Positions 11,501-21,217 of a stretch of DNA of 64,000 bases are shown piece by piece; position 1 is the stretch's first letter; each line of letters begins with the position of its first letter. The notes under the pieces were generated by a model. It made no database searches. It saw nothing but the letters and a program-made list of their open reading frames with translations, and had not been told where the DNA came from. Origin of the DNA: Tremella fuciformis. Taxonomy: Eukaryota > Basidiomycota > Tremellomycetes > Tremellales > Tremellaceae. Both the position numbers and the translations under genes were made by a program. The stretch is taken from positions 6,324,001 through 6,388,000 of the forward strand of contig CP136490.1 in the NCBI GenBank assembly GCA_032768795.1, in the 5' to 3' direction.

Positions 11501-12952
11501 CTAACCCCTCCTCGGTCTCGAAGCGTTGAAATCGTGAACAGTTGAGCCAGGCCTGGGGCTTCGAATGGGTATCGCAGATGGCAGACCTTGGGCACCGCTC
11601 GCACGGGCCCCTTCCCGGGCGATCTGAGCCCATGTCTTTATCTGGGGTGCAGTACCTGCTTTCATTGACGATGTTACTGATGTGTCCGTGACATCGGGGT
11701 GCAGAATCTTGTCCTCCTGCGTATTCGTCTGGTCAAGCGAACTTTCCAGGGGCTCATAAACTTCGGTGTCCTCCCTCTCATTGATATCTGACATAGAGGG
11801 ATCAAGCGAAGGGATTGTTTTATCCGTCCTGGCCGACCTGCGTTTACGCCGCTTGCGTTTTTTGGGCTTTGCAGGCACGGCCGTCGCACTGGTCCTCGTT
11901 GAAGGACCCATACTGGTCCGCATATGTTCATCGAGCTGAATAAACCGTTCCTGCGTTTCGGGCTGGGAAATTCTTGATTGACCGGCCTGCCACGTCATGT
12001 CACGATAACTATCAGCTCCCTCGACTTTGCATATAGTCAGCATCAGCTCGAAATCCCGGCGATGCCACGCCGTCAACAAGCCAACCGTTTGAATGTCCTG
12101 GCCGCATTCCTGCAGCTTTGAAGCAATTGACTTGGACAAGCTGTTGGGCGCCGATGTTCCGTGTTTGGGAGACTCGAACAATGTTCCAAGTATCTTCAGC
12201 TTCCCGTTGACGGTTTCAAATTCCAGTGATTCCTGAGAGTATTTCGAGGCCACGTGATAGATGAGCGCTTTGTTGGTCAAGAATAGGCATCGCAGGTCTT
12301 GGAAATCAGCGAGGTCGAACCCCTCCGGGGGACTGAAAATTGGTAATGGCATGAGTCTTTCAGCTTGCCTTTCAAACGGTGTCAGTGAAGGGATGCATTT
12401 TTGGGTGTACTCATACTGTTCGCTGGCCTTCAGGAGCTCATTGACCGACCCGATAACGGGGGCGATTACACTGTCCTCAAAGTGAGTCCAAATTCTTTCC
12501 AGATATTGTCGCATAAGGTCCGCCTTGTCACAAGCTTCAGCGAGATCCGACTTTGTGGATTGCGAAGCTTGATCTTGCATTCGTAGTCCCCCAAGCTGAC
12601 CACGAAGAGCCGCGTAGTACGCTCGGGCGCGAGTGAGCTCAAAGTGTAGAAGGCCGACTCTCGATGTCCACTGCGGCCGTTCATCGTTCGAGAGTGTTTC
12701 GTCGTCGTAGTGAATTGTGAGCGTATCCTCGCACGCGAAGGAGTCGGATCGCTCTCGAGGCCACGCAAGATGTAGAGGTCCATCGAAGGCAGTCCCATCT
12801 CCTGGGCCAACATGGAGCCAGGCTCTAAACTCTTCTTCAGCCTGGTTTCGAACTCTGGCTTGCTGCGAAACCCATTGTGAGCCCAGGAACGTTTCCCCTT
12901 CCTCTGCGAAGCAGCGGAACTTGCAAGGGTCAGTACCGGTCTTCAGTGGCAT
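11501..12952 (-). CDS. orphan single-exon protein with basic nuclear-type signal
   Basis: An uninterrupted 483-codon frame, long for a gene without introns in this window. The N-terminal ~300 residues are mixed and probably folded, with helical stretches such as KADLMRQYLERIWTHFEDSV and ASEQYEYTQKCIPSLTPFER. A strongly basic run (KPKKRKRRKRRSARTDK) near residues 355-370 resembles a nuclear localisation signal. The C-terminal tail is Ser/Thr/Pro-rich and ends in basic residues. No known domain, catalytic motif or membrane segment was recognised. The ATG at 12952 is the first in frame. Function unknown; a nuclear role is inferred only from the basic stretch. Confidence 0.6.
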   Translation of the reverse strand: MPLKTGTDPCKFRCFAEEGETFLGSQWVSQQARVRNQAEEEFRAWLHVGPGDGTAFDGPLHLAWPRERSDSFACEDTLTIHYDDETLSNDERPQWTSRVGLLHFELTRARAYYAALRGQLGGLRMQDQASQSTKSDLAEACDKADLMRQYLERIWTHFEDSVIAPVIGSVNELLKASEQYEYTQKCIPSLTPFERQAERLMPLPIFSPPEGFDLADFQDLRCLFLTNKALIYHVASKYSQESLEFETVNGKLKILGTLFESPKHGTSAPNSLSKSIASKLQECGQDIQTVGLLTAWHRRDFELMLTICKVEGADSYRDMTWQAGQSRISQPETQERFIQLDEHMRTSMGPSTRTSATAVPAKPKKRKRRKRRSARTDKTIPSLDPSMSDINEREDTEVYEPLESSLDQTNTQEDKILHPDVTDTSVTSSMKAGTAPQIKTWAQIAREGARASGAQGLPSAIPIRSPRPGSTVHDFNASRPRRG

Positions 12953-13079
12953 GATTGTTTTGTGCTTAGTTTAGGGTATAGCCATGCGGCCAAAGCCCTT
13001 ATAGCTGGCATCTGGAATAAAGACTTATCGAATTTCGACTTTGTCGAGCGGCGAAGAAACAATCATTGCACCCTGATGA

Positions 13080-13571
13080 CGACGACATCGGCTTCTACGT
13101 GGCCCGAATCGGTCCTGCACGTTCGCGGTCTTCCCTAGTGAATCGCCAAACTTGGAGGTCTCCGAAGACGGCGACTCTGCCATGGCGCCCACTCGCCAAG
13201 AGCTCGCGGCCAAATTGTCATGGGCAATCCTCCAGAACGATGGGGGCTTCAACTCGAAATCAAATACTGTCTGACATGAGGAAGGCTTCGACAAGCTTTT
13301 TTGCGTAGCGTTCGTGAGCACGGACGGGGACGCCTTCTTGAGGTGGTTGCAACGAAGCGTGGGACCGCAAGAAGACTCTGATGGCCTTCTCCTTTCACGC
13401 GAAACCAAGCCGCTGGACGTTAAGGAGATTCGACTGCATAGAGCACTCACACCCTCGCAAAGTGATGCGGCTGCGAGTGATCCAAGGAACACTTCTGCCG
13501 GGCGAATGATGTGGGACGATGATGCACATGTAGTGCAGCGATTGGGCAACGTCTCTCCCCTCAATAAATAG
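13080..13571 (+). pseudogene. possible broken or spliced ORF with one in-frame TGA
   Basis: One plus-strand frame stays open from 13080 to the TAG at 13569-13571 except for a single TGA at 13272. Before it the frame reads ..ESPNLEVSEDGDSAMAP.. and ..QELAAKLSWAILQNDGG; after it GFDKLFCVAFVSTDGDAFLR and AGRMMWDDDAHVVQRLGN. Both halves have ordinary protein composition and the same phase. No pair of splice sites of normal size removes the TGA, so this may be a decayed gene, a sequence error or chance. It starts just upstream of, and divergent from, the orphan gene ending at 12952. An overlapping minus-strand frame (13025-13627) is Ser/Arg-rich and looks less like protein. Confidence 0.25.
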
Positions 13572-13710
13572 ATCTCACACCTAGAACGGTCGAGCCAGAC
13601 CGCGATGCGGGGAGATAAGAGGGGCAAAGCACCTCACGAATTAAATATCGTCAAACGTGTCGCATATCACAGAAATGTAAGTTTTGTGCAGGTCTGACTT
13701 CCAGGGAAAC

Positions 13711-14481
13711 TCAGCGCGCACTGCTCACTTCGCCGCTGAGTGTTGTCCACCACCTCTTCCTCGTGCCCGTTGACCGGTGCTTGGAGCTTTGGTTGAAGAG
13801 TGACGGAATAGTACTCCATGCTCGACCTTTTGGTGAAAGTGGCCAGGGAAACTCCGCTGGATGATAGAACGGAAGATTACCCGTGTTGGGAGGGCGTATG
13901 GCTTGCTTCCTTTCCCAAATTTCGAGCATGATCGACATGGCCTGCTGATACTCTTTGGCTGTAAAAGGGTTTGTGCCCAGGTGGTATCGTACAGCTTGCT
14001 GCTCGCCCTCCGACATCAATGGACGAAGCGAGTTGTTTGCCTCATGCACCGCAAAAAGGTCTACGTTTGGCAGTTTTGAGGAGATTTTTGATGGTTCCGA
14101 CTGCGGAGCGAAAGCCGGGCACACGGCTGACTCGCTGATTTCACCGTGCAAGGATCGAGGAGATCCTGGGCGAGAGGCACCCATGAAGACGTCCGAGTAT
14201 CGCAACGCTGTTTCTCCAGATCCAACGGTCATCTCGACGTCGTGTGTGCGAGAGTCGTGCTCAGTGCGAGGAGCCGGCGCCTCTTCGATGGGAGGGAGAA
14301 GAAAGAGGGTCTCGAGACCAGCTTGGGTGCTCTGAAGACGTCTGACTGACTGATTCAGCCCGGGTTCAGAGTAGCTGATCCAGGTGCTGTAGCCTAATTT
14401 CCTTCGACCGCGACGAGAGATTCGTGCGCCGGAGAACGAAGAACGCTCGCTGTTCATCATTTTCTGCGTTCCACTTGTCAT
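13711..14481 (-). CDS. hypothetical protein, single exon
   Basis: An uninterrupted 256-codon frame from the ATG at 14481. The product is hydrophilic and Ser/Pro/Arg-rich, with a basic N terminus (ARISRRGRRKLGYS), a middle region with SP sites, and a more ordered segment MSEGEQQAVRYHLGTNPFTA followed by KEYQQAMSIMLEIWERKQ that could be a small helical unit. There is no membrane segment or known domain. Third-position bias is weaker than in neighbouring conserved genes, so a fast-evolving or spurious gene is possible. Confidence 0.45.
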   Translation of the reverse strand: MTSGTQKMMNSERSSFSGARISRRGRRKLGYSTWISYSEPGLNQSVRRLQSTQAGLETLFLLPPIEEAPAPRTEHDSRTHDVEMTVGSGETALRYSDVFMGASRPGSPRSLHGEISESAVCPAFAPQSEPSKISSKLPNVDLFAVHEANNSLRPLMSEGEQQAVRYHLGTNPFTAKEYQQAMSIMLEIWERKQAIRPPNTGNLPFYHPAEFPWPLSPKGRAWSTIPSLFNQSSKHRSTGTRKRWWTTLSGEVSSAR

Positions 14482-15094
14482 GCCAGTCGGTATCGATGCA
14501 CACCAAACAATTTAACCGTGGTTGCCAAGAGAGGAAAACTCACGCTTAAGGACATTTGCGGTGGTAAGAAAAGACTGTCAACTGAAAGAAGGCGGCTTCT
14601 TCTTTGCGGACCGCTCCACAAATAATTTGCCCCTCCCACATGTACACGGAGGAAGGCAACGGCGTGCATTGACATGCTGCTCATTAGATGAACGAACACC
14701 AATAAGCCATGTATGAACAGCAATGGCAGGTCCACGCTACGGCTTGCCATATCTGAGGGGCACCCACCCCTCGTTGGATTTGTGGTCGTCCGGGGTCATT
14801 AAGTGTGGCTTCTTGGGGGCTTGGTTGCGACAAGCATTGCCCTGTGGGGACTCTGGTTGAAGCGGCAGGGCGGGCAAATACGACTAGGCGCTCAACATCA
14901 AGCAGAGGAGCCTGTCGCCTTCTTTCGAGCTGGCCACCTCACAGCGAAATTTGAGGCTGGTGGATTATCGAAAGGAGACTCTCCCCTGAGCTAACCTTCT
15001 TCACCACACCAGTAGTCAAATAGTCAAGAATCGTGAGGGTCAAAGAGCGAAAAGCTGAAGGATGGACCTTGTAGCTGTTACATGGTAATTGCTA
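14482..15094. other. intergenic stretch
   Basis: About 610 bp between the hypothetical gene and the end of OTC. A hydrophobic minus-strand frame (14478-14750) and a plus-strand frame from a GTG at 14803 were seen, but neither has a supported start or resemblance. No gene is called. Confidence 0.4.
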
Positions 15095-16345
15095 CTATGC
15101 GATTCGCCAGCTACCGAACATCGTCCTGGACATTAGTGGTGTCTTCTCATGAATGTCATATTGAGCTGACTCGAAACACGCCGCAGTGGTCCATTTCCTA
15201 TTCTCGGCCTCGGGGAAGACCAAGCTCCGAGGACCGTAGAATACCTCGTCGTCCACTTCTTCAGGTTTTCGGGGCAAGCAGTGAATGAATTTCCAGTCCG
15301 GCTTGGCTCCTGCGCCGTCCACCATGGCGTTGGTGATTTGGTAACCCTTGAAGGCGTCTAGCCGGGCTTGTTTCTCTTCCTCCATACCCATCGAAATCCT
15401 GGAAGTCAGAAGTATCGCTAACGAAGTAGGGTCATGTCTGTACCAGGTGTCAGTTACAACGATATCTGCATCTTTCAATGCTTCCTCGGGCGAGTTGGTC
15501 AATGTGACTGAGCTCGCGCTGCCTCCCTCCTCCCTGAATGTAAGCGAACACCTTCAAAGCGTAGTGCAGCCAACGTACACTCGCTTCCATACCTCCTCTT
15601 CAACTTTGTCGTAGCCTTTAGGTGCCGCGACACTCATCTGCATGCCCAGACGAGGGCATGTCACCAACAGCTCGTTCGTAATGTTGTTCGTGTCTCCCAC
15701 CCAGGCGATCTTCTTGCCGTGGAAGCTGTCCAAAGGGTTACTGGTTTTTCGGAGGTGAGCTAGTACCGAGCTGACGGGCCGATACGACACTACCTCTTCT
15801 GGAGGGGTCATCGGATTATACGTCTCGTGCAAAACCATAAGATCGGCAAGGATCTGAGTCGGATGATACAACCTGGAGAGTGCGTTGATGACCGGTACAC
15901 CGGCGTATTTGGCGATAGTCTCGACCTCCTCGTGCTCTCCTACACGGGCCATTATCCCGTTCACCATGCTTCCTACGACTTGGGACGTATCCCGAAGAGT
16001 CTCGTTAACGCCAAGCTGGGCGTCCTGGGCGCCGAGGAAGAGAGCATGGGCGCCGAGTAAGGAAGAGGCGGATTCGGATGCCACACGCGTACGAGTGGAC
16101 CGTTTCGTGAAGATGAGAGCGACTGTCTGGCCTTGTAGAGTCTTGGGATTCCGTTCCGTCCCGAAGGTCTTGGCGACGTACTTATGCGCCATCGACCTCA
16201 GAATGAGTGAGGAAATCTGTTTGGGTGACAGGTCGGCGAGGGTCATGAGTGAGGGCGGGACCTCGGGGCGCTTCTTGGGCGAGAGGGTCGCTGGCTGCTT
16301 GAAGACATTTGTGGCGCCTTTGACGGCATTGGTGAACACCGACAT
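15095..16345 (-). CDS. ARG3: ornithine carbamoyltransferase
   Basis: Transfers the carbamoyl group of carbamoyl phosphate to ornithine, giving citrulline in arginine synthesis. Recognised by the carbamoyl-phosphate loop STRTR in [16 protein letters not shown], by [19 protein letters not shown] (the HPTQ motif), by [13 protein letters not shown], by [19 protein letters not shown] and by [15 protein letters not shown] (the ornithine-side HCLP motif). Introns lie at 15534-15578 and near 15410-15445; a further intron may reshape the last ~20 residues, since the usual ending after ENRKW is disturbed. The N terminus [17 protein letters not shown] is short and basic and could be a mitochondrial presequence. 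The ATG at 16345 is 127 bp from a retrotransposon that has split the shared promoter with FRA10AC1; the coding sequence itself is intact. Confidence 0.93.
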
Positions 16346-16446
16346 GACTCTCGAATGCTTGAGTGAAGATGCGAGGACGAGGAAAGGAAGCGCCTTGCAT
16401 CTGCTATCGAACTGAACCGCCAGGAACGACTCGAACAGAAGCGGCT

Positions 16447-16454
16447 TTACGTAA
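16447..16454. promoter_or_regulatory. palindromic TTACGTAA bZIP-type site
   Basis: TTACGTAA lies ~100 bp upstream of the OTC start and 18 bp from the retrotransposon. This palindrome is the kind bound by Yap/Pap1-type bZIP factors in other fungi. Function here is untested and inferred only from the match. Confidence 0.25.
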
Positions 16455-16467
16455 CACGTCTTTCTCA

Positions 16468-16472
16468 ATGAA
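16468..16472. repeat. target-site duplication, left copy (ATGAA)
   Basis: ATGAA directly precedes the 5' LTR and is repeated at 21593-21597 directly after the 3' LTR. A 5-bp duplication is typical of Ty1/copia integration. Confidence 0.9.
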
Positions 16473-16595
16473 TGTTGAAGGTTAGCCGCCACTGCGGGGT
16501 TATAGGAATTACCGTAGAAAGACGAAACTACATATAGCCACCACTCATAGAGATAGTACGATGAATTCTCTCTTCAGCTCGTCCGCGATTCAACA
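16473..16595 (+). repeat. 5' LTR of Ty1/copia element (123 bp)
   Basis: It begins TGTTGAAGG and ends ATTCAACA, so it has the TG..CA ends and a short inverted terminal match (TGTTGAA / TTCAACA). By eye it is identical to the copy at 21470-21592. At 123 bp it is short for a copia LTR. TATA-like runs (ggttatagg, acatatagc) could serve as promoter elements. Confidence 0.95.
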
Positions 16596-16599
16596 GATT

Positions 16600-16611
16600 T
16601 GGAATCAGATA
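16600..16611 (+). other. tRNA primer-binding site candidate
   Basis: TGGAATCAGATA starts 4 nt after the 5' LTR. A TGG start at this place is expected for a site pairing with a tRNA 3' CCA end, and the sequence resembles the initiator-Met-type site TGGTATCAGA of plant copia elements. The actual tRNA was not identified. Confidence 0.5.
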
Positions 16612-16649
16612 TATCTAAAGAGGCAACTCTGAGCACAACAACCACCATC

Positions 16650-19600
16650 ATGTCGACCACCGAGACCACCGTCAACAGCACTGCCATGAGCATCCCTATC
16701 TTGAAGGGATTAGGCAACTACTTCGAGTGGCGCAATGCCATGATCGACTGGTTCAACTTGGTCGGTTGTTACGACGTAGCATTGGGCTACCTGCCAGAGC
16801 CAGTGGACGAAGCACAAGAACCCACCCCTGACGTCAGTAGTATGGGAACTACGACTACGAGCGGCACAGAATTGAAGCCAGCCTTGGGGATAGGGGCAGA
16901 CCAGAAGAGGAGAGAACTCCTGGATTGGCGATCCAAGAATCAGCGCGCCATGGGGCAGATCCGACGGTTTGTCAGTACGACTTATCGACTGGATCTCCTC
17001 GACTGCACGACAGCGTTCGAGATGTGGGAGCTCTTAATTGAGATTCACCCACTGGAGTCGGCAGAAAACAAGCAGGAGATTAGGAGAGAGCTTGGGACGC
17101 TCTTCCTGACTGAGGAAGGAGACATGAAGGAGCATTTGGAGAAGTTTGGAGGGATAGCAGAGCGAGGGGCAGCAGCCGGCATACCAGAACTCAAGGACGA
17201 CAAGTCCCGGTGTGCGGCATTCATCGAGACCCTTCCCTATCACCTACACCCAATTCGCTCACAGTTTTTCAGTCTCCCGGAGAATCAGCAACGGTTTACA
17301 TCCCTGCGACGCATCTACCTCATCGAAGAAAAGAGAAAAGCAATATCCGACACCCGTTCAGCAACAGCAGAGGCAATGGCACTGGCTGTTGGGGGCCAGC
17401 CCTACAGAGGCAATGGCAGGGAACGAGGTCGACGCTTTGGGAGAGGCCAACAAGGAGGCCCTCAGGGTGGCGGCAGACGTCAACCCAACTCTAGAGGAGA
17501 TGGCGAGAGAACTAAAGGAAAGTTCCCTGGAAAGTGCTTTACTTGCGGGAAGCAAGGGCACAAGGCTGAGGACTGTTGGTCAAGGAAGGACGGAGAGAAG
17601 AAAGGAGAAGCAAATGCGGCGGAGCAGATGGTGGGAGTGAGCAGGGAGTACGAGGGATTGGCTGGAGTAGCACCAGCGCTGCATGTGGGGCAACCCGCTG
17701 TAGGAGCTGCTACCGAGAACGGCCATGCACTCTGGATCCTCGACTCTGGCGCTACTCATCACCTCACTCACGACCAAAGCCTACTCTCCGACATGACCAA
17801 CCTCACAACCCCACGTCGGTTTGGGGCAGCCAACAAAGATACTGTGATGACTGCAGATCAGTCAGGTTCCTTCGTCACGACCATCAACAAAAGGGTACCA
17901 TTCACTCTCAAAGAGGTGTACTATCTACCAAATGGACGACTCAACCTACTCTCAATGCCAACTTTGGCTAAGCGGGGCTGGAAGTTCAACATTGAAGCAA
18001 GTCGAGCCGGGATGACACACATCGAGCATGGTGTCACTGTCGAGTTCACCCATAGGGGAGGCTTGTGGACGATAGAGCTACCGCGGGGCAGGGGAGCTAA
18101 AGGGAGTCAGCAAGGAGAAAGTACGAGAGGACTGGTGATGGCGGCAACGAGAGGAAGAACGTTGAAGGAGTGGCATGAGGCGCTGGGGCACTTGGGAGTG
18201 ACCACCATCAAGGATTTGGCACGGGATGAGAGAGTAATTGGACTCACCATCACGGGAGGCCTCGAGTTCAAGACAAGCGACTGCGAGAGCTGCCAAATCA
18301 GTAAAGCGACCCGACTCACATTCAACGATGTGTCCATCAGAGGCAAAACACCACTGGAGATTGTTCACTCCGACATGGCTGGCCCAGTGAGGCCAAGCAC
18401 AAGCGGCATGCGGTACTATGTTACGATCATAGACGACTTCACCCAGATCACTCTGCTCCGAGCAATGGAGAAGAAGAGCGAGGTACTTGGGCACTTGCAG
18501 AAGTGCATCGCCCTCCTCGAGAACGCTCTCAGCACGACAATCAAAGTCATCAGGACTGATGGCGGAGGGGAGTACTCGGGAGAGAGGTGGGATAGGTGGA
18601 CGCAGGAGAAAGGTCTGGTACACCAGATTACCCCGGCATACACGCCTCAGCTCAACGGAGTAGCAGAGAGGATGAACAGGACGGTGAAGGAGATGATAGC
18701 TGCAAATCTCATCGGGGCAAAGATGGGAGGAGAACATTGGGTGTTTGCAATGAAGTGGACGGAAGCCATGCTCATGAGGACAAGAGTAGGCTCGGACGGG
18801 AAGACGCCCTGGGAAGTGCTGTGGAAGCGCAAACCAAGCATGGAGGACGTACATCCTTTTGGGTGCGAGGCATGGGTAAGGATCCCAGAGGCCAACAGAG
18901 AGAAAGGGGATATGACACAGGCAAGAGCGGAGAAGGGACGACTGGTGGGATTGCCAGCGGGCACAAGTGGATGGGCAATATGGCTTCCACTCACGCAAAA
19001 GGTGATCTTCAGCCGGGACGTTACTTTCAGGACAACAAGTCAAGCCGACGTCAATCCACCTGCAAGAGAAGAGGTAACCGAGCAAGTTGAGCAAGTGCCG
19101 GTACCGATAGAATCTTTGGACGATCAGCCAAGCTCAGGGGAGCAAGTCACAGAGGAGGTGGAAGAGAGGGCAGAGCCCGAGGCGGCAGCAGAAGAAGAGG
19201 GAGCGGAGCCAGAAGAAGCTCACGCAGACCAACCTGCACCAGTACCTGCGGAGCCAGTACCATTCCAACCTCGACGCAGTGAAAGAGTCCGGGCGCCACG
19301 AGTAATGATTGCCGATGGCGAGGTCAACATTGCGAGCAATGACGAAATATTTGGCTGGATGCTGTCAGCAACGGCAGCATTGGACGATGACCCAAAGACA
19401 TATGAGCAGGCCATGGTGTCACCCCTCAAGAAACAATGGGAAGAGGCGGTGAGTGCAGAGCTGCGTGTGATTGAGAAAGCTGGGACATGGGAAGAAGCAG
19501 TGTTACCCGAGGGCAGAAGGATAGTGGGGTGCAAGTGGGTATTCAAGACAAAGCGAGATCAGGACGGAGCAATTATCAAGCACAAGGCTCGGATTGTTGC

Positions 19601-20951
19601 CAAAGGATACTCGCAGGTCCCCGGACAAGACTTCGAGGAGACCTACTCACCCGTTGCACGCCTCACATCACTTCGAATATTCTTCACCATTGTGGCAACA
19701 GATGGCCTAGCAACAGGTCAGGTCGATGTCATTTCAGCATTTCTCAACGGAGAACTCACGATACCAATCTACATGGAGATACCCCTTGGCTATCAAGCGA
19801 CCAACAGGAAGGCAAACTGCGTGAAGCTGCTCAAGGCCCTTTACGGATTGAAGCAAGCAGGTCGAACCTGGTGGGAGGCTTTGGATAAGCAACTGGCAAA
19901 GCTTGGGTTCGAGCGGTGTGCACAGGACTGGGGAGTGTACGTGAGAAAAGAGAGCAAGACGGCGTACCTGGTGGTGTACGTGGACGACATGCTGGTCGCA
20001 GCAAAGGACAAGGCGACGGTTGATGAGATCAAGAGGGAATTAGCGAGGCGGTGGGAGATGACAGATGCCGGAGAGGTGACGTTCATGCTCGGACTGAAGG
20101 TCAGCCGAGACACGGAGGAGCGCACCATCCATCTCAGTCAAACGGCTTACATCGACACCATCCTTGACCGATTCAATATGACAGCCGCCAAGCCTGTCAC
20201 TACCCCGTGGGTAGCGGGTGTCCACCTCCAACCAGACGGAGAGCCGTGTCACGAGGGCGTGGCAAGATACCAGCAGCTTGTCGGAAGCTTGATGTGGGCA
20301 GCAATGGCGACGCGACCGGACATAACCTTCGCGGTCAGCGCACTGGCAAGACATTGCTCAGCTCCGACACAAGAGCACTGGGAGATGGGGAAAAGGGCGT
20401 TGAAGTACTTGAAGGGTACACGCACCTTAGGATTGAAGCTTGGCGGCAAAAGGAGAACGCCCGTGCTGGAAGCATGGAGCGATGCCGACCACGCTGGGGA
20501 CTTGTCCGACAGAAAGTCAACGAGTGGCTTTATTGTCAAGTTCCGAGGATCTACTGTCAGCTGGGCGACACAGAAGCAGAAGAGTCGAGCGTTATCAACA
20601 GCCGAAGCCGAGTATTACGCCCTCACGGAGACCTGGAAGGACGTGGAATGGGTGAAGAAGGCGTTGATGGAGTACGGAGTGGAGAGCACGGAAAGGGTGA
20701 TGATATGGTGCGACAACCAGTCGGCCATAGCCCTGGTAGAGAATCCGGCTCACCATCGTTCGACCAAGCACATCGACATATACTGGCATCAGATCCGAGA
20801 CGTCAAGAAGAGCGGCAGATATGATCTGGAATACGTCAGAACAGACGATCAACTGGCCGACATCTTCACAAAGGGTTTGGCGGGACCGGCGCATCAGCGA
20901 CACCGAGAGGGGCTGGGAGTAGTGGAAGGCGGAGCGAGGACTCACGCATGA
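16650..20951 (+). CDS. Ty1/copia Gag-Pol polyprotein
   Basis: A single intact frame of 1,433 residues from the first ATG at 16650. Order: an N-terminal gag region (residues ~1-250); a CCHC zinc knuckle at ~296 (CFTCGKQGHKAEDC); an aspartic protease at ~365 (LDSGATHHL); a GAG-pre-integrase HHCC region (WHEALGHLG.. to CESCQ); an integrase core with catalytic D575 (HSDMAGP), D637 (RTDGGGEY) and E673 (NGVAERMNR); reverse transcriptase (CKWVFKTKRDQDG, VDVISAFLNGEL, YVDD with Asp ~1112); and RNase H (WSDADHAGD, SRALSTAEAEYYAL, STKHIDIYWHQIR). Integrase before RT is diagnostic of Pseudoviridae/copia. Gag and Pol share one frame with no shift or stop, so Gag excess must come from proteolysis or another route. 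No stop or missing catalytic residue was seen. Confidence 0.96.
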   Translation: MSTTETTVNSTAMSIPILKGLGNYFEWRNAMIDWFNLVGCYDVALGYLPEPVDEAQEPTPDVSSMGTTTTSGTELKPALGIGADQKRRELLDWRSKNQRAMGQIRRFVSTTYRLDLLDCTTAFEMWELLIEIHPLESAENKQEIRRELGTLFLTEEGDMKEHLEKFGGIAERGAAAGIPELKDDKSRCAAFIETLPYHLHPIRSQFFSLPENQQRFTSLRRIYLIEEKRKAISDTRSATAEAMALAVGGQPYRGNGRERGRRFGRGQQGGPQGGGRRQPNSRGDGERTKGKFPGKCFTCGKQGHKAEDCWSRKDGEKKGEANAAEQMVGVSREYEGLAGVAPALHVGQPAVGAATENGHALWILDSGATHHLTHDQSLLSDMTNLTTPRRFGAANKDTVMTADQSGSFVTTINKRVPFTLKEVYYLPNGRLNLLSMPTLAKRGWKFNIEASRAGMTHIEHGVTVEFTHRGGLWTIELPRGRGAKGSQQGESTRGLVMAATRGRTLKEWHEALGHLGVTTIKDLARDERVIGLTITGGLEFKTSDCESCQISKATRLTFNDVSIRGKTPLEIVHSDMAGPVRPSTSGMRYYVTIIDDFTQITLLRAMEKKSEVLGHLQKCIALLENALSTTIKVIRTDGGGEYSGERWDRWTQEKGLVHQITPAYTPQLNGVAERMNRTVKEMIAANLIGAKMGGEHWVFAMKWTEAMLMRTRVGSDGKTPWEVLWKRKPSMEDVHPFGCEAWVRIPEANREKGDMTQARAEKGRLVGLPAGTSGWAIWLPLTQKVIFSRDVTFRTTSQADVNPPAREEVTEQVEQVPVPIESLDDQPSSGEQVTEEVEERAEPEAAAEEEGAEPEEAHADQPAPVPAEPVPFQPRRSERVRAPRVMIADGEVNIASNDEIFGWMLSATAALDDDPKTYEQAMVSPLKKQWEEAVSAELRVIEKAGTWEEAVLPEGRRIVGCKWVFKTKRDQDGAIIKHKARIVAKGYSQVPGQDFEETYSPVARLTSLRIFFTIVATDGLATGQVDVISAFLNGELTIPIYMEIPLGYQATNRKANCVKLLKALYGLKQAGRTWWEALDKQLAKLGFERCAQDWGVYVRKESKTAYLVVYVDDMLVAAKDKATVDEIKRELARRWEMTDAGEVTFMLGLKVSRDTEERTIHLSQTAYIDTILDRFNMTAAKPVTTPWVAGVHLQPDGEPCHEGVARYQQLVGSLMWAAMATRPDITFAVSALARHCSAPTQEHWEMGKRALKYLKGTRTLGLKLGGKRRTPVLEAWSDADHAGDLSDRKSTSGFIVKFRGSTVSWATQKQKSRALSTAEAEYYALTETWKDVEWVKKALMEYGVESTERVMIWCDNQSAIALVENPAHHRSTKHIDIYWHQIRDVKKSGRYDLEYVRTDDQLADIFTKGLAGPAHQRHREGLGVVEGGARTHA

Positions 20952-21217
20952 ACCATACTCCGGAACAAGGCGGCAGGAAGCATCGAGTCGAGAGATCCCC
21001 GGTTGCGTTAAGCGTGTACTTCTTCGCTAAGCGGGAATCTGTTGAAGACTCGACCGCCGCGTTCGCCCCGGGTGCTAACCCGCTCGCAACCAAGGTCCCG
21101 ACCAATAGGATCCTGCCTGTGGGTGAGCGTAGACACGTACCGGGTCAGGGCAGAGGTGTCCCCTCCCCCAGGAGCACCGAGGATTCGCTGGCGGCATCCT
21201 GGGCTCATCGGGCTTGA
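20948..21217 (+). CDS. small ORF overlapping the gag-pol stop by ATGA
   Basis: An 89-codon frame begins at the ATG that shares ATGA with the TGA stop of gag-pol and ends before the polypurine tract. The product is basic, Arg/Pro/Ser-rich, with no membrane segment or known domain, so it is not an envelope gene. Such overlaps permit termination-reinitiation in some systems, but chance is as likely. The rest of the 3' region to 21460 looks non-coding. Confidence 0.2.
   Translation: MNHTPEQGGRKHRVERSPVALSVYFFAKRESVEDSTAAFAPGANPLATKVPTNRILPVGERRHVPGQGRGVPSPRSTEDSLAASWAHRA

Noticed and set aside
13025..13627. 200-codon minus-strand frame
   Set aside because: Ser/Arg/Cys-rich shadow-like composition. 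The plus-strand frame in the same place looks more like protein, though neither is firm.
15095..15170. Truncated OTC C terminus
   Set aside because: The altered ending can be explained by a short extra intron (gtgttt..tccag), so a damaged gene is not claimed.
18078..19094. 338-codon minus-strand frame inside the retrotransposon
   Set aside because: It lies antisense to the integrase part of an intact gag-pol gene, with Cys/His/Leu-rich shadow composition and no recognisable motif.
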